A stretch of 8,604 nucleotides of DNA from Caryophanales bacterium (GCA_031261365.1 JAISJY010000098.1:1-8604); one strand, 5' to 3'. Positions 1-6,688 are shown, numbered from the stretch's first letter. Numbers and translations: made by a program. The notes: generated by a model not told the origin, from the letters alone.

Positions 1-6
1 ACCTTT

Positions 7-738
7 ATGAAAAGAATAAAGTTTGAAAAGACATTCAATTTAAGAGATTTAGGCGGTATACCTTTAACTCTTAATACTGAAACAATTAGCCATAAATTAT
101 TAAGAAGTGATGCTTTAATAGAATTAAGTGAAATAGAAAAAGATTATTTATTTGAATATGGGGTTAGAGTGATTATAGATGTTAGAAATGATAGAGAAAG
201 AGAAACTCGTCCTAATGTTTTAAAAGATGATTTAAGATTTATTTATCTTGAAATACCTATTTTAAATAAAATCAAAATGGAAGATAAGAAAGATGAAAGA
301 CCTAGTGCAGAGTTAAATGAAAAAACATTAGAAGATATTTATTTAGATATTTTAGATAATTACCAAAAAGATTTAACTAAAGTGTTTCAAGCTTTTTTAA
401 AGTATAAAGATACTTGTATTCTTTTTCATTGTTCGGCTGGCAAAGATAGAACAGGTATTATTTCAGCTTTATTACTTTTATTAAATGGTGTTAGCCTTTA
501 TGATGTTATTGCTGATTATGAAATATCTTATGCTTTATTATTACCCAGAATGTATAAATTATTAGAAACATACCCCGACCTTAAAATGCATATTATGCAG
601 TCTAAACCTAAGATAATTCAATATGCTATTAAATATCTTCTTAATAAATATGGTTCAATTATTAATTATTTTAAAGTGTTAGGTTTTAATGAAATGGAAA
701 TAAAAGAATTATCAACTATTTTAAATGCGACTAACTAA
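7..738 (+). CDS. Protein tyrosine/serine phosphatase-like protein (Y_phosphatase3 type)
   Basis: A 243-residue cytoplasmic protein likely to remove phosphate from phosphotyrosine, phosphoserine or a phosphorylated small molecule or lipid. The N-terminal NLRDLGG (residues 11-17) and the LLRSDAL stretch (31-37) are typical of the Y_phosphatase3 family. The GVRVIIDVRNDRE segment (52-64) follows, then the catalytic P-loop HCSAGKDRTG (141-150), with nucleophile Cys142 and Arg148 in the C-x5-R arrangement. No signal peptide or membrane helix is visible. The length is about usual for the family, and the NLRDLGG motif lies near the start codon, so the gene looks complete. Only six bases precede the ATG, so its ribosome site and promoter cannot be judged. 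It overlaps recG by 14 bases, suggesting cotranscription. The substrate is unknown. The adjacent CpsD kinase is a tempting partner but is more than 5 kb away in another transcription unit. Confidence 0.87.
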   Translation: MKRIKFEKTFNLRDLGGIPLTLNTETISHKLLRSDALIELSEIEKDYLFEYGVRVIIDVRNDRERETRPNVLKDDLRFIYLEIPILNKIKMEDKKDERPSAELNEKTLEDIYLDILDNYQKDLTKVFQAFLKYKDTCILFHCSAGKDRTGIISALLLLLNGVSLYDVIADYEISYALLLPRMYKLLETYPDLKMHIMQSKPKIIQYAIKYLLNKYGSIINYFKVLGFNEMEIKELSTILNATN

Positions 739-2707
739 TAAAAGAATAGCAATTATTAATGCTTTAGAGATAAGTTTAGATAATCTACCTAACTATTTTC
801 CTTATGCTTATGAGATTTATGAACCTAGTAATTTTAATTTAGAGAATGATAGTAAAAGATTATATATTTTAGGTAAAGTAATTAACAAAGGTAAGTTTGT
901 CAAATTAAGAAACAATATTTCTAAATGGAACTTTGCTTTACAAACTGAAACAAACATTATAAATTGTATTATCTTTAATCAAGATTATTTATATAAGTTA
1001 GTTTTTATTGGAGCTGAAGTTTTAGTAAAAGGGAAGATAAATTATTATGAGTCTTCTTTAACAGTTTCTAAAGTTTTAACATCTCTAGATAAACTTAATT
1101 CTATTGAACCTGTTTATTCTTTAAGGAAGGGACTTAAAAACTTTGAAATACATAATTTAATTAAACTTTATTTAGAAGAAGATTTTATTGGAAAAGAAAT
1201 AATTCCAAACTATTATCAGCAAAAATATAAATTAATCAAGAGAAAAGAAGCATATAACATTGTTCATAATCCTTTAAATAAGGAAGAATTATTTCAAGCA
1301 AAAAGGTATTTTAAATATGAAGAAATACTTTTGTATTGTCTTAAATCTCGTTTATTAAATAATAATGCTAGTCAATTAGCCTCTTATAAAAAGAATATTA
1401 ATCGTCAAATAGTTAAAAAGGTTTTTGAAGATTTGCCTTATCAAATGACAGATGACCAGATAAAAGCTTTAAAAGAGATATATAGTGATTTAGAAAGCGA
1501 CCGTTTAATGTCAAGATTATTACAAGGAGATGTTGGAAGTGGTAAAACCTTAGTGGCAGCTTTCACAGCTATCGGTGTTTGTTCAGCGGGTTATCAAACA
1601 GCTTTATTAGCTCCGACTGAAGTTTTGGCTAGGCAACATTATGATTCTTTTTTAAAGTTGGTTGGTAAATATTATAAGGTTGAATTATTAGTTGCGTCTC
1701 TTTCTAATAAGGAAAAGAATATTATTTTAGACCGTTTAGAAGGCAATGATATTGATATTTTAATTGGGACACATAGTTTAATATCTGATAATGTTATTTA
1801 TTATAAATTAGGTTTAGCTATTATTGATGAACAACAAAGGTTTGGAGTGTTACAAAGACAAAACCTTTTAAAAAAAGGTGATAATATAGACTTTTTAACT
1901 TTATCAGCAACTCCTATTCCTCGCACATTAGCTATTGCTATTAGTGGTTCTTTGCAAGTTTCAACATTATATCAATTTCCTTTAGGTCTTAAAGATATAG
2001 AAACAAAAGTCTTAAAAAGCAATAGTATTAAACCTTTAATTAAACAAATAGAAGGCGTTATTAAGGAAGGAAAACAAATATTTATTGTAGCTCCTTTAAT
2101 TAGTGATTCAACTAGTGAATTAAGAAGTACAGTTTCTATTGTTAATGAATTGCAAACTATTTTTCAAAATAAATATATTATTGGTCAATTACATGGCAAA
2201 CTTAGTGATGCTGAAAAGGTAACTGAAATGGACAACTTTAAAAATGGTCTTTATAATATTTTAGTAACGACTACTGTTATTGAAGTGGGTGTAGATATTC
2301 CGAATGCGGTGATGATGATTATTTATAATGCTGAAAGATTTGGTTTAAGTCAATTACATCAATTAAGAGGAAGGATAGGTAGAGATGGGAGTAAAGGTTA
2401 TGCTTATCTTTTAACTCAAATGGATGATGAACAAGTTTTAGAAAGATTACAATATTTAGCAACAACTAATGATGGTTTTAAAATAGCCGAATATGATTTA
2501 GAAAATAGAGGACCTGGTCAAATGTTTGGGGAAAATCAATCAGGATTACCGAACTTTCAATTCTTTGATTATAAAGAAGATTTAAACATTTTAAAACATG
2601 CTAGTTTAGATGCTAAAGAAATAGTAGATAAGCCTAGTTATGAAAATAGTATCATTATTGATTATGTAACTTTTTTAACTGTAACTAAATTAAAAAGTAT
2701 TGAATAA
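725..2707 (+). CDS. recG: ATP-dependent DNA helicase RecG
   Basis: Branch-migrating superfamily 2 helicase that remodels stalled replication forks and Holliday junctions in the nucleoid. The 660 residues show, in order, a short N-terminal region, an OB-fold wedge domain (about 45-118), Walker A GDVGSGKT (268-275), motif Ia APTEVLARQH (296-305), motif II DEQQ (368-371), motif III SATPIPRT (394-401), motif V with TVIEVGVDIPNA (517-528), motif VI QLRGRIGR (546-553) and the RecG-specific C-terminal signature DLENRGPGQMFG with QSG (591-607). Two things are slightly odd. Motif II reads DEQQRFG rather than the usual DEQHRFG, and the usual P-x-GR segment after motif III is replaced by FPLGLKD (418-424). 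The N-terminal helix region is shorter than in typical RecG proteins of about 680-690 residues. The ATG lies inside the end of the preceding gene without a visible Shine-Dalgarno site, suggesting translational coupling. Confidence 0.96.
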   Translation: MRLTNKRIAIINALEISLDNLPNYFPYAYEIYEPSNFNLENDSKRLYILGKVINKGKFVKLRNNISKWNFALQTETNIINCIIFNQDYLYKLVFIGAEVLVKGKINYYESSLTVSKVLTSLDKLNSIEPVYSLRKGLKNFEIHNLIKLYLEEDFIGKEIIPNYYQQKYKLIKRKEAYNIVHNPLNKEELFQAKRYFKYEEILLYCLKSRLLNNNASQLASYKKNINRQIVKKVFEDLPYQMTDDQIKALKEIYSDLESDRLMSRLLQGDVGSGKTLVAAFTAIGVCSAGYQTALLAPTEVLARQHYDSFLKLVGKYYKVELLVASLSNKEKNIILDRLEGNDIDILIGTHSLISDNVIYYKLGLAIIDEQQRFGVLQRQNLLKKGDNIDFLTLSATPIPRTLAIAISGSLQVSTLYQFPLGLKDIETKVLKSNSIKPLIKQIEGVIKEGKQIFIVAPLISDSTSELRSTVSIVNELQTIFQNKYIIGQLHGKLSDAEKVTEMDNFKNGLYNILVTTTVIEVGVDIPNAVMMIIYNAERFGLSQLHQLRGRIGRDGSKGYAYLLTQMDDEQVLERLQYLATTNDGFKIAEYDLENRGPGQMFGENQSGLPNFQFFDYKEDLNILKHASLDAKEIVDKPSYENSIIIDYVTFLTVTKLKSIE

Positions 2708-2719
2708 TTATAGTATAAT
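2690..2719 (+). promoter_or_regulatory. Putative promoter for pth, possibly giving a leaderless mRNA
   Basis: The word TAGTATAATA at 2711-2720 contains a consensus -10 box TATAAT (2714-2719). A weak -35-like TTAAAA at 2690-2695 lies 18 bases upstream. Standard spacing would put the first transcribed base near 2726, one base before the GTG start of pth. The same ten-base word occurs upstream of the AAA+ ATPase and cpsD, which supports a real promoter. It could still be a chance AT-rich match within an operon. Confidence 0.45.
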
Positions 2720-2726
2720 ATTACTT

Positions 2727-3296
2727 GTGAAACTTATTGTTGGTCTTGGAAATCCTGGTCAAAAATATGCAGATACTCGGCATAATATGGGCTTTTTAGT
2801 TATTGATGAAATCTTGAAAAAGTATAAATTAAAATTAAAAACTTTAAAGCATTTTGGTATATATTTAAAAACTAAATTAGAAGGGCAAGAAGTTATTTTA
2901 TTAAAGCCATTAACCTTTATGAATGATTCAGGTTTGAGTATTGTTCAAGTGATGAGTTATTATAAAATAGCCATAGAGGATGTTTTAGTTATTTATGATG
3001 ATATGGACACAGAGCCAGGTAGTATTCGGTTAAGGCTTTCGGGTTCGGCAGGTGGGCATAATGGTTTAAAAAGTATCATAAGTCATATTGGAGAGAACTT
3101 TAAAAGGATTAGGGTTGGAATAGGAAAGCATACTGAACCGACTATTGATTATGTTCTAAGTAGACCAACTTTAGAGCAAGAGCCTTTAATTGAACAAGGC
3201 TTAATAAAGGCTAGAGATGCGGTTAGTTATTATTTATTAGAACCGTTTGATAAAGTTATGAGTAAATACAACGAGAAAAAGAAAGAGGAAATATGA
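2727..3296 (+). CDS. pth: Peptidyl-tRNA hydrolase
   Basis: Releases peptides from prematurely dropped peptidyl-tRNAs in the cytoplasm, recycling tRNA for translation. Starting at GTG 2727 gives 189 residues that begin with KLIVGLGNPG, exactly where bacterial Pth proteins normally begin. An upstream in-frame TTG at 2700 would add nine residues unlike the family, so it is rejected. Active-site features are the GNPG loop with Asn9, the catalytic His19 in TRHNMGF, Asn66 in FMNDSG, the acidic YDDMD segment (90-94) and GGHNGLKSI (109-117). The gene follows recG by 19 bases, and its TGA overlaps the next ATG in an ATGA arrangement, so it is probably cotranscribed with the membrane protein gene. There is no Shine-Dalgarno sequence before the GTG, but there is a good -10 box directly upstream. 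Confidence 0.96.
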   Translation: MKLIVGLGNPGQKYADTRHNMGFLVIDEILKKYKLKLKTLKHFGIYLKTKLEGQEVILLKPLTFMNDSGLSIVQVMSYYKIAIEDVLVIYDDMDTEPGSIRLRLSGSAGGHNGLKSIISHIGENFKRIRVGIGKHTEPTIDYVLSRPTLEQEPLIEQGLIKARDAVSYYLLEPFDKVMSKYNEKKKEEI

Positions 3297-3934
3297 AAAA
3301 AAATGTTATTAAGAATATTGTAAGAATTGCTTTATTTGCGGCTATCGCGACTATTATTGACCAATTATTAAGTTTTGCAGTGCCTTTCTTTCCAGACTTT
3401 TTAAAGTTTAAGTTCCCAGATGTTATTGGTTTATTAGCTGGCTTTATGTTTGGTCCTTGGGTTGGGACGGCTGTTCAGTCTATTAGAGTTGTTTTGAATA
3501 TTTTATTTAATGGTACAAAAACCTTTTATGTTGGTGAATTATCTGACTTCCTTTTAGGAGTTTCTTTTGTTTTAGTTTCTGCTTCTATTTATAAACATAA
3601 GAAAACATTTGTGGGAGCTTTAATTGCTTTAGGAGTTGGTGGCTTAGTCCATGTGGCTTTTGCTTGTTTCTTAAACCTTTTCTTTTTAATACCTGTTTAT
3701 GCTTATGCTTTTGGTGGGTTAGATAAAGTTATTTTGTCAGCGGCTAAAGCTATGCCAGCTATAGATTCTTTAGGTAAAATTATCTTATATGCTATATTAC
3801 CTTTTAATTTGTTAAAAGATGTAATCATCATTATTATTACTTTAGCAGTTTATAAAACTTTACACCGATTTATTAATTTTGTGGAAAGAAAAGTTTATCA
3901 AGAAAATGAAGAAGAGGTAGAAACAGAAGAATAA
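3293..3934 (+). CDS. ribU: ECF transporter substrate-binding (S) component, RibU-like riboflavin uptake
   Basis: A 213-residue integral membrane protein, probably the vitamin-binding S component that docks on a shared energising module (EcfT plus two ATPases) encoded elsewhere. About six hydrophobic segments run from residue 8 to 190, followed by a charged, acidic cytoplasmic tail (EENEEEVETEE-like, 203-213). RibU-like features are the PFFPDFLKFKFPDV block (31-44), GLLAGFMFGPWVG (46-58), VGELSDFLLG (80-89), LNLFFLIPVY (127-136) and LPFNLLKD (169-176). These point to riboflavin rather than folate or biotin, but substrate assignment by eye is uncertain. No flavin riboswitch is visible upstream, because the gene is embedded behind pth. 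Its ATG overlaps the pth stop by four bases and has a strong AGAGG site at 3284-3288. Transcription is expected to stop at the hairpin directly downstream. Confidence 0.8.
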   Translation: MKKNVIKNIVRIALFAAIATIIDQLLSFAVPFFPDFLKFKFPDVIGLLAGFMFGPWVGTAVQSIRVVLNILFNGTKTFYVGELSDFLLGVSFVLVSASIYKHKKTFVGALIALGVGGLVHVAFACFLNLFFLIPVYAYAFGGLDKVILSAAKAMPAIDSLGKIILYAILPFNLLKDVIIIIITLAVYKTLHRFINFVERKVYQENEEEVETEE

Positions 3935-3973
3935 AAAAAATACCACCTTTTAGAGTGGTACTTTTATCTTTTG
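3934..3973. terminator. Bidirectional intrinsic terminator between ribU and ferredoxin genes
   Basis: A perfect six-base stem, TACCAC (3941-3946) with GTGGTA (3955-3960), encloses an eight-base loop. An A-run (3933-3940) lies on the left and a T-rich run (3962-3973) on the right. In the minus direction the hairpin is followed by eight uridines, making a good terminator for the ferredoxin gene. In the plus direction it is weaker but serviceable for ribU. The convergent gene layout fits a shared terminator. Confidence 0.82.
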
Positions 3974-3980
3974 TCAATAT

Positions 3981-4151
3981 TTATTCTTCGCTGATAGCAC
4001 CAACCGGGCAACTATCAATAGCTTCTTGAGCAGAACCTTCTCCGACAACGGTTGCTTTACCTTCGTCGTCTAAATCAAATACTCCCTCTGCAATTGCTAC
4101 ACAAGCCCCACAGCCAATACAAGCATCACGATCAACTTTTATTTTTGCCAT
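3981..4151 (-). CDS. Monocluster [4Fe-4S] ferredoxin
   Basis: A 56-residue acidic electron carrier expected to hold a single [4Fe-4S] cluster in the cytoplasm. Reading from the ATG at 4151, Cys11, Cys14 and Cys17 form C-x2-C-x2-C (CIGCGAC). The fourth ligand, Cys48, lies in DSCPVGAI near the C-terminus. The central GVFDLDDEGKA (23-33) is also typical of short Firmicutes and Thermotoga-type ferredoxins. Only four cysteines are present, so this is not the two-cluster clostridial form. A near-perfect ribosome site GGAGG (4156-4160) precedes the start. The gene has its own strong promoter and a terminator, so it is probably monocistronic. Its GC content looks higher than its neighbours', as expected for a short, abundant protein. 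Redox partners cannot be inferred from the neighbours. Confidence 0.96.
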   Translation of the reverse strand: MAKIKVDRDACIGCGACVAIAEGVFDLDDEGKATVVGEGSAQEAIDSCPVGAISEE

Positions 4152-4169
4152 ATTTCCTCCACCATTAAC

Positions 4170-4198
4170 ATTATAGAATAATAATTTCTTTTTTGCAA
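4170..4198 (-). promoter_or_regulatory. Sigma-A-type promoter of the ferredoxin gene
   Basis: On the minus strand a -35 box TTGCAA (4193-4198) is followed after exactly 17 bases by a consensus -10 box TATAAT (4170-4175). The predicted first base is near 4163, giving a leader of about 12 bases that starts just before the GGAGG ribosome site. This is the best-formed promoter in the window. Confidence 0.8.
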
Positions 4199-4240
4199 AA
4201 TATATTTTATATATGTTAATTGAAAAAGTAAATTGTTTTT

Positions 4241-5623
4241 TTAATTAAATAAGTCTTTTAAAGTCAAATCTGCTTGAATAATATTTGAGTAACTGTTTTT
4301 ATTAAGACCATAAGGAGAGATTAAAACATTGTGAATAGTTGTATTTACTTTGGTTGTTTCATTAAAAATACGCATTTTGTTTTGGAGGTTTTCATATTCT
4401 TTTTGGTTAATTGTATAAGATGAATATAAATATTTAATCTCACATAAATTGATAATTCTATCGCTTCTTTCAATAAGTAAATCAATTTGAGCTTTACTAA
4501 CTCGCCAATTTGCAACATAAGTATAAATACCTGATATTCCTAAGGCTTTTTTAATTTGAGGTATATGTTGATAACAAACTTGTTCAAAAGCATAGCCTCG
4601 CCAAGAATTATATTTTGGGAACTTATAAACATTACTCCAAAAATTATCATCATTTATATCTTCTTTTTCAATTATTCGTTGATTAAAGAGACAAAAATTA
4701 TCAATTACTTGAAATACTGCTTCCTTCTTTTTATTGGGATAATTACTATATCTCTTAATGAAATTACAATTTTCTAAATTATCTAATATTTTAGTTAAAT
4801 AGCCATTATTTAAAATATTTGTTTTGTTAACAATTTCTTGTCTTGATAAACCAACATAGCTTTTGGCAATTGTTTCAATAATTAATTTATAAGTATCATT
4901 GTTTTTAAATAATGATTTAAAGAGAATGTTATATTCATTTCTTAAAGGAGCACTTTTAGCAAATAAAACTCTATCAATGTTTTGAGCGACCGATAATCCT
5001 GGTGCTAAAAAATCAAGATAATAAGGTATTCCACCTAAAATCATAAAGATTTCTAAAATATCTTGTTGATTATATATAAGTCCGTTAAATCTTAAAAGTT
5101 CTGCCGTTTCTTGCAAATTAAAAGGGTCTAATTTAATAATGCCTGTTTTCCTATTATGTAATCCCCCAGTGGCGTTTATAATGTTATTAACAATAAAATT
5201 ACCAGCAGAACCACAAACAATAAGTAAAATATCATTTCTAAAAGCTGCAAAATCGTTCCAAAAACTATCAAAGTATGACATAAATTGTAAATTATTATCA
5301 ACAAACCAAGGAAACTCATCAATAAAAATAACCTTTTTTTCGGTAACTGAACTTTTTTCTATTTTTTCTTTTAAGGCTTTGAAAGCTTGAGACCAATTTG
5401 ATATTTTTTTATTGCTATGTAAAGATTCAGCCCATTTCTCTAATTGTATTTTTTGAGTATCGAATTCAGTAGAACTACAAGCAAAAAACAAATTTCCATT
5501 AAAGTAATTTTTAATTAAATAGGTTTTTCCAATTCTTCTTCTACCATAAACTACTATAAACTCTGACTTATTAGAGGCATAATATTGTTTAAGCCACTTT
5601 TGTTCTTCAATTCTTCCTATCAT
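4241..5623 (-). CDS. AAA+ ATPase with C-terminal PD-(D/E)xK-like domain (ATPase_2/DUF234 architecture)
   Basis: A 460-residue soluble protein of a family common in archaea and gut bacteria whose function is not established. The N-terminal P-loop ATPase domain has Walker A GRRRIGKT (27-34), Walker B VIFIDEFPW (98-106), a sensor-like VCGSA (136-140) and a conserved LHNRKTG segment (155-161). A winged-helix-like region follows (about 255-295, LSRQEIVNKT and YLTKILDNLE). The C-terminal part carries a nuclease-like signature: Glu347 in GYAFE, Asp381 in QIDLLIE, and the E-x-K of CEIKY (395-397). All key residues are present, so both activities could be intact, but DNA cleavage is inference. The start ATG has an AGAGGAAA site upstream. 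The gene is alone on the minus strand, divergent from the kinase operon, with no partner, and looks like an accessory insertion. It could act in defence, mobile-element biology or DNA handling. Confidence 0.9.
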   Translation of the reverse strand: MIGRIEEQKWLKQYYASNKSEFIVVYGRRRIGKTYLIKNYFNGNLFFACSSTEFDTQKIQLEKWAESLHSNKKISNWSQAFKALKEKIEKSSVTEKKVIFIDEFPWFVDNNLQFMSYFDSFWNDFAAFRNDILLIVCGSAGNFIVNNIINATGGLHNRKTGIIKLDPFNLQETAELLRFNGLIYNQQDILEIFMILGGIPYYLDFLAPGLSVAQNIDRVLFAKSAPLRNEYNILFKSLFKNNDTYKLIIETIAKSYVGLSRQEIVNKTNILNNGYLTKILDNLENCNFIKRYSNYPNKKKEAVFQVIDNFCLFNQRIIEKEDINDDNFWSNVYKFPKYNSWRGYAFEQVCYQHIPQIKKALGISGIYTYVANWRVSKAQIDLLIERSDRIINLCEIKYLYSSYTINQKEYENLQNKMRIFNETTKVNTTIHNVLISPYGLNKNSYSNIIQADLTLKDLFN

Positions 5624-5640
5624 TTTAATTTCCTCTTAAA

Positions 5641-5650
5641 TATTATACTA
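5641..5650 (-). promoter_or_regulatory. Probable -10 region of the AAA+ ATPase promoter
   Basis: Read on the minus strand this is TAGTATAATA, containing a consensus TATAAT (5642-5647). No good -35 match is seen 16-18 bases upstream. That position (about 5664-5670) falls inside the left arm of the nested repeat element, so a factor bound there could control the gene. The predicted transcript would start near 5635, at the AGAGG ribosome site (5632-5636), leaving a leader of only about 12 bases. Confidence 0.6.
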
Positions 5651-5655
5651 CTTAA

Positions 5656-5777
5656 TTAATCGAGATAGTGCTAAATGTCATAAAAAAACATAGATTTAGC
5701 ACTGTTTGCTGTCGTTTTCGTGTTCTAACAGAGCTAAATGTCATAAAAAAACATAGATTTAGCACTATCTCGATTAA
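5656..5777. repeat. 122-bp nested inverted/direct repeat element
   Basis: The outer ends are a perfect 21-base inverted repeat (5656-5676 and 5757-5777), carrying CGAGATAGTGCTAAAT and its complement. Inside are two identical 34-base direct repeats (5670-5703 and 5733-5766), separated by 29 unrelated bases (5704-5732). Each direct repeat is itself palindromic. Copy 1 forms a 10-bp hairpin (5667-5676 with 5694-5703) around a 17-base loop, GTCATAAAAAAACATAG. Copy 2 keeps a 7-bp stem. A further inner pairing, CTGTT (5702-5706) with AACAG (5727-5731), continues the large palindrome. The strand can therefore fold either as two side-by-side hairpins or as one long interrupted stem. TTAA flanks both ends, which could be a target duplication or chance. 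Candidate roles are a MITE-like relic, a recombinase or transposase site, or a double operator for the divergent genes. Confidence 0.9.
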
Positions 5778-5899
5778 AAAATTAATTTTTGATAGATTTA
5801 AATAACTATTTATAATTAACTTCTTTTAAAGTTTTTTCTTTTTGAATTATTTAATTTTACTAACATTTTGAGAATAATTTGTCTTTTTTCATAAAACTC

Positions 5900-5929
5900 T
5901 GTAAATAGGTTTTAAAAATATAGTATAAT
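5900..5929 (+). promoter_or_regulatory. Probable promoter of the cpsD-cpsC-cpsB operon
   Basis: TAGTATAATA (5921-5930) contains the -10 box TATAAT (5924-5929). A poor -35-like TGTAAA (5900-5905) lies 18 bases upstream. Transcription should begin near 5936, leaving about 20 bases before the ATG, including the ribosome site AAGGGGA (5944-5950). The stretch between the repeat element and this promoter (5778-5899) is T-rich, with a 14-base palindrome AAAAATTAATTTTT at 5777-5790. I see no gene in it. Confidence 0.6.
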
Positions 5930-5955
5930 AGATAAGATAAATAAAGGGGAATAAT

Positions 5956-6687
5956 ATGAGAAAATACCGCTTGGTTGCATTTGAAAGTCCTAAATCGTCA
6001 TATGCTGAAGCATTTCGTAAATTAACTAGCAACATTGGTTATGCTACCTTAGATAATCCTGTTCAAGTAATACAAATAACTTCAACCTTAGAAAACGAAG
6101 GCAAAACCCAAGTAATTTCAAATCTTTCAGCATCTTTTGCTGAAAAAGGTAAAAAAGTTTTATTAGTTGATTTAGATTTAAAGAAGTCAAGTTTGCATAG
6201 AGCCTTTGGCTTACTTAGAGGCAAAGGAATAACAGATGTTTTAACGGGGGCTGTTTCACTAGAAGAAGCTTTAGAAACTTATAAACATAATGACTTATCA
6301 GTTGATTTATTAACAGCAGGAACTAAAGTTGATTTTCCAGAAACTATCTTAGAATCAAAAGTTTTAGAAACATTATTTACTAAATTAAGAGGGTTATACG
6401 ATGTTATTTTAGTAGATTCACCTCCTGTTTTATTAACTATTGACCCTTGTTTAATTGCTAAATTAACAGATGGAATACTTTATGCTGTTTCTTTTGCGAG
6501 TACTAAACAAAAAGAGGCAAAAGCTGGAATAGCTCAATTACTTAATGCTAAAGCTAAAATAATTGGAACAGTTTTAGTTAATGCGGATGCAAGATATGGT
6601 TTATATTCTGGTATTAGATATTATGGTAAAAAAGATTATTATAATGGTTATAATGATGAGAAAGATTTAAAAGAGGAAAGTAAATAA
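5956..6687 (+). CDS. cpsD: Bacterial tyrosine kinase, CpsD/Wze/CapB family
   Basis: A 243-residue P-loop protein tyrosine kinase (BY-kinase) that autophosphorylates its C-terminal tyrosines and, with its membrane partner, usually controls polysaccharide chain length and export. An N-terminal YAEAFRKLTSNI helix (16-27) matches the family's subunit-contact region, though the last arginine of E-x2-R-x2-R is Thr24. Walker A is STLENEGKT (43-51), lacking the usual Pro-Gly-Glu before Gly-Lys. Walker A' is LLVDLDLKK (69-77), with Leu between the two Asp residues, and Walker B is VILVDSPP (150-157). The tail holds seven tyrosines in 19 residues (Y214, 217, 222, 223, 228, 229, 232), the hallmark phosphorylation cluster. 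No membrane segment is present, as expected for the split Firmicutes type. It is the first gene of a three-gene operon with a clear ribosome site. Confidence 0.94.
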   Translation: MRKYRLVAFESPKSSYAEAFRKLTSNIGYATLDNPVQVIQITSTLENEGKTQVISNLSASFAEKGKKVLLVDLDLKKSSLHRAFGLLRGKGITDVLTGAVSLEEALETYKHNDLSVDLLTAGTKVDFPETILESKVLETLFTKLRGLYDVILVDSPPVLLTIDPCLIAKLTDGILYAVSFASTKQKEAKAGIAQLLNAKAKIIGTVLVNADARYGLYSGIRYYGKKDYYNGYNDEKDLKEESK

Positions 6688-6688
6688 T

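Noticed and set aside
3200..3300. Flavin riboswitch controlling ribU
   Set aside because: The region upstream is pth coding sequence, with no room for an RFN element and none of its conserved blocks.
4216..4248. AT-only imperfect hairpin at the end of the ATPase gene, considered as its terminator
   Set aside because: The stem is made almost only of A-T pairs with one G-T, overlaps the stop codon, and is not followed by a T-run in the minus direction.
4556..4777. Plus-strand open frame of 73 codons
   Set aside because: It lies opposite the intact ATPase gene, has low-complexity hydrophobic content and shows no ribosome site. It is a shadow of the minus-strand gene.
5139..5390. Plus-strand open frame of 83 codons
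   Set aside because: It lies antisense to the Walker B and sensor region of the ATPase and has no recognisable domain. It is a shadow frame.
5656..5777. CRISPR array made of the two 34-base repeats with a 29-base spacer
   Set aside because: Only two repeats and one spacer exist, the repeats sit inside a larger perfect inverted repeat, and no cas gene is nearby.
5656..5777. Invertible phase-variation switch between the 21-base inverted arms
   Set aside because: The invertible core would be only about 80 bp, contains no promoter-like sequence, and no recombinase gene is in the window.
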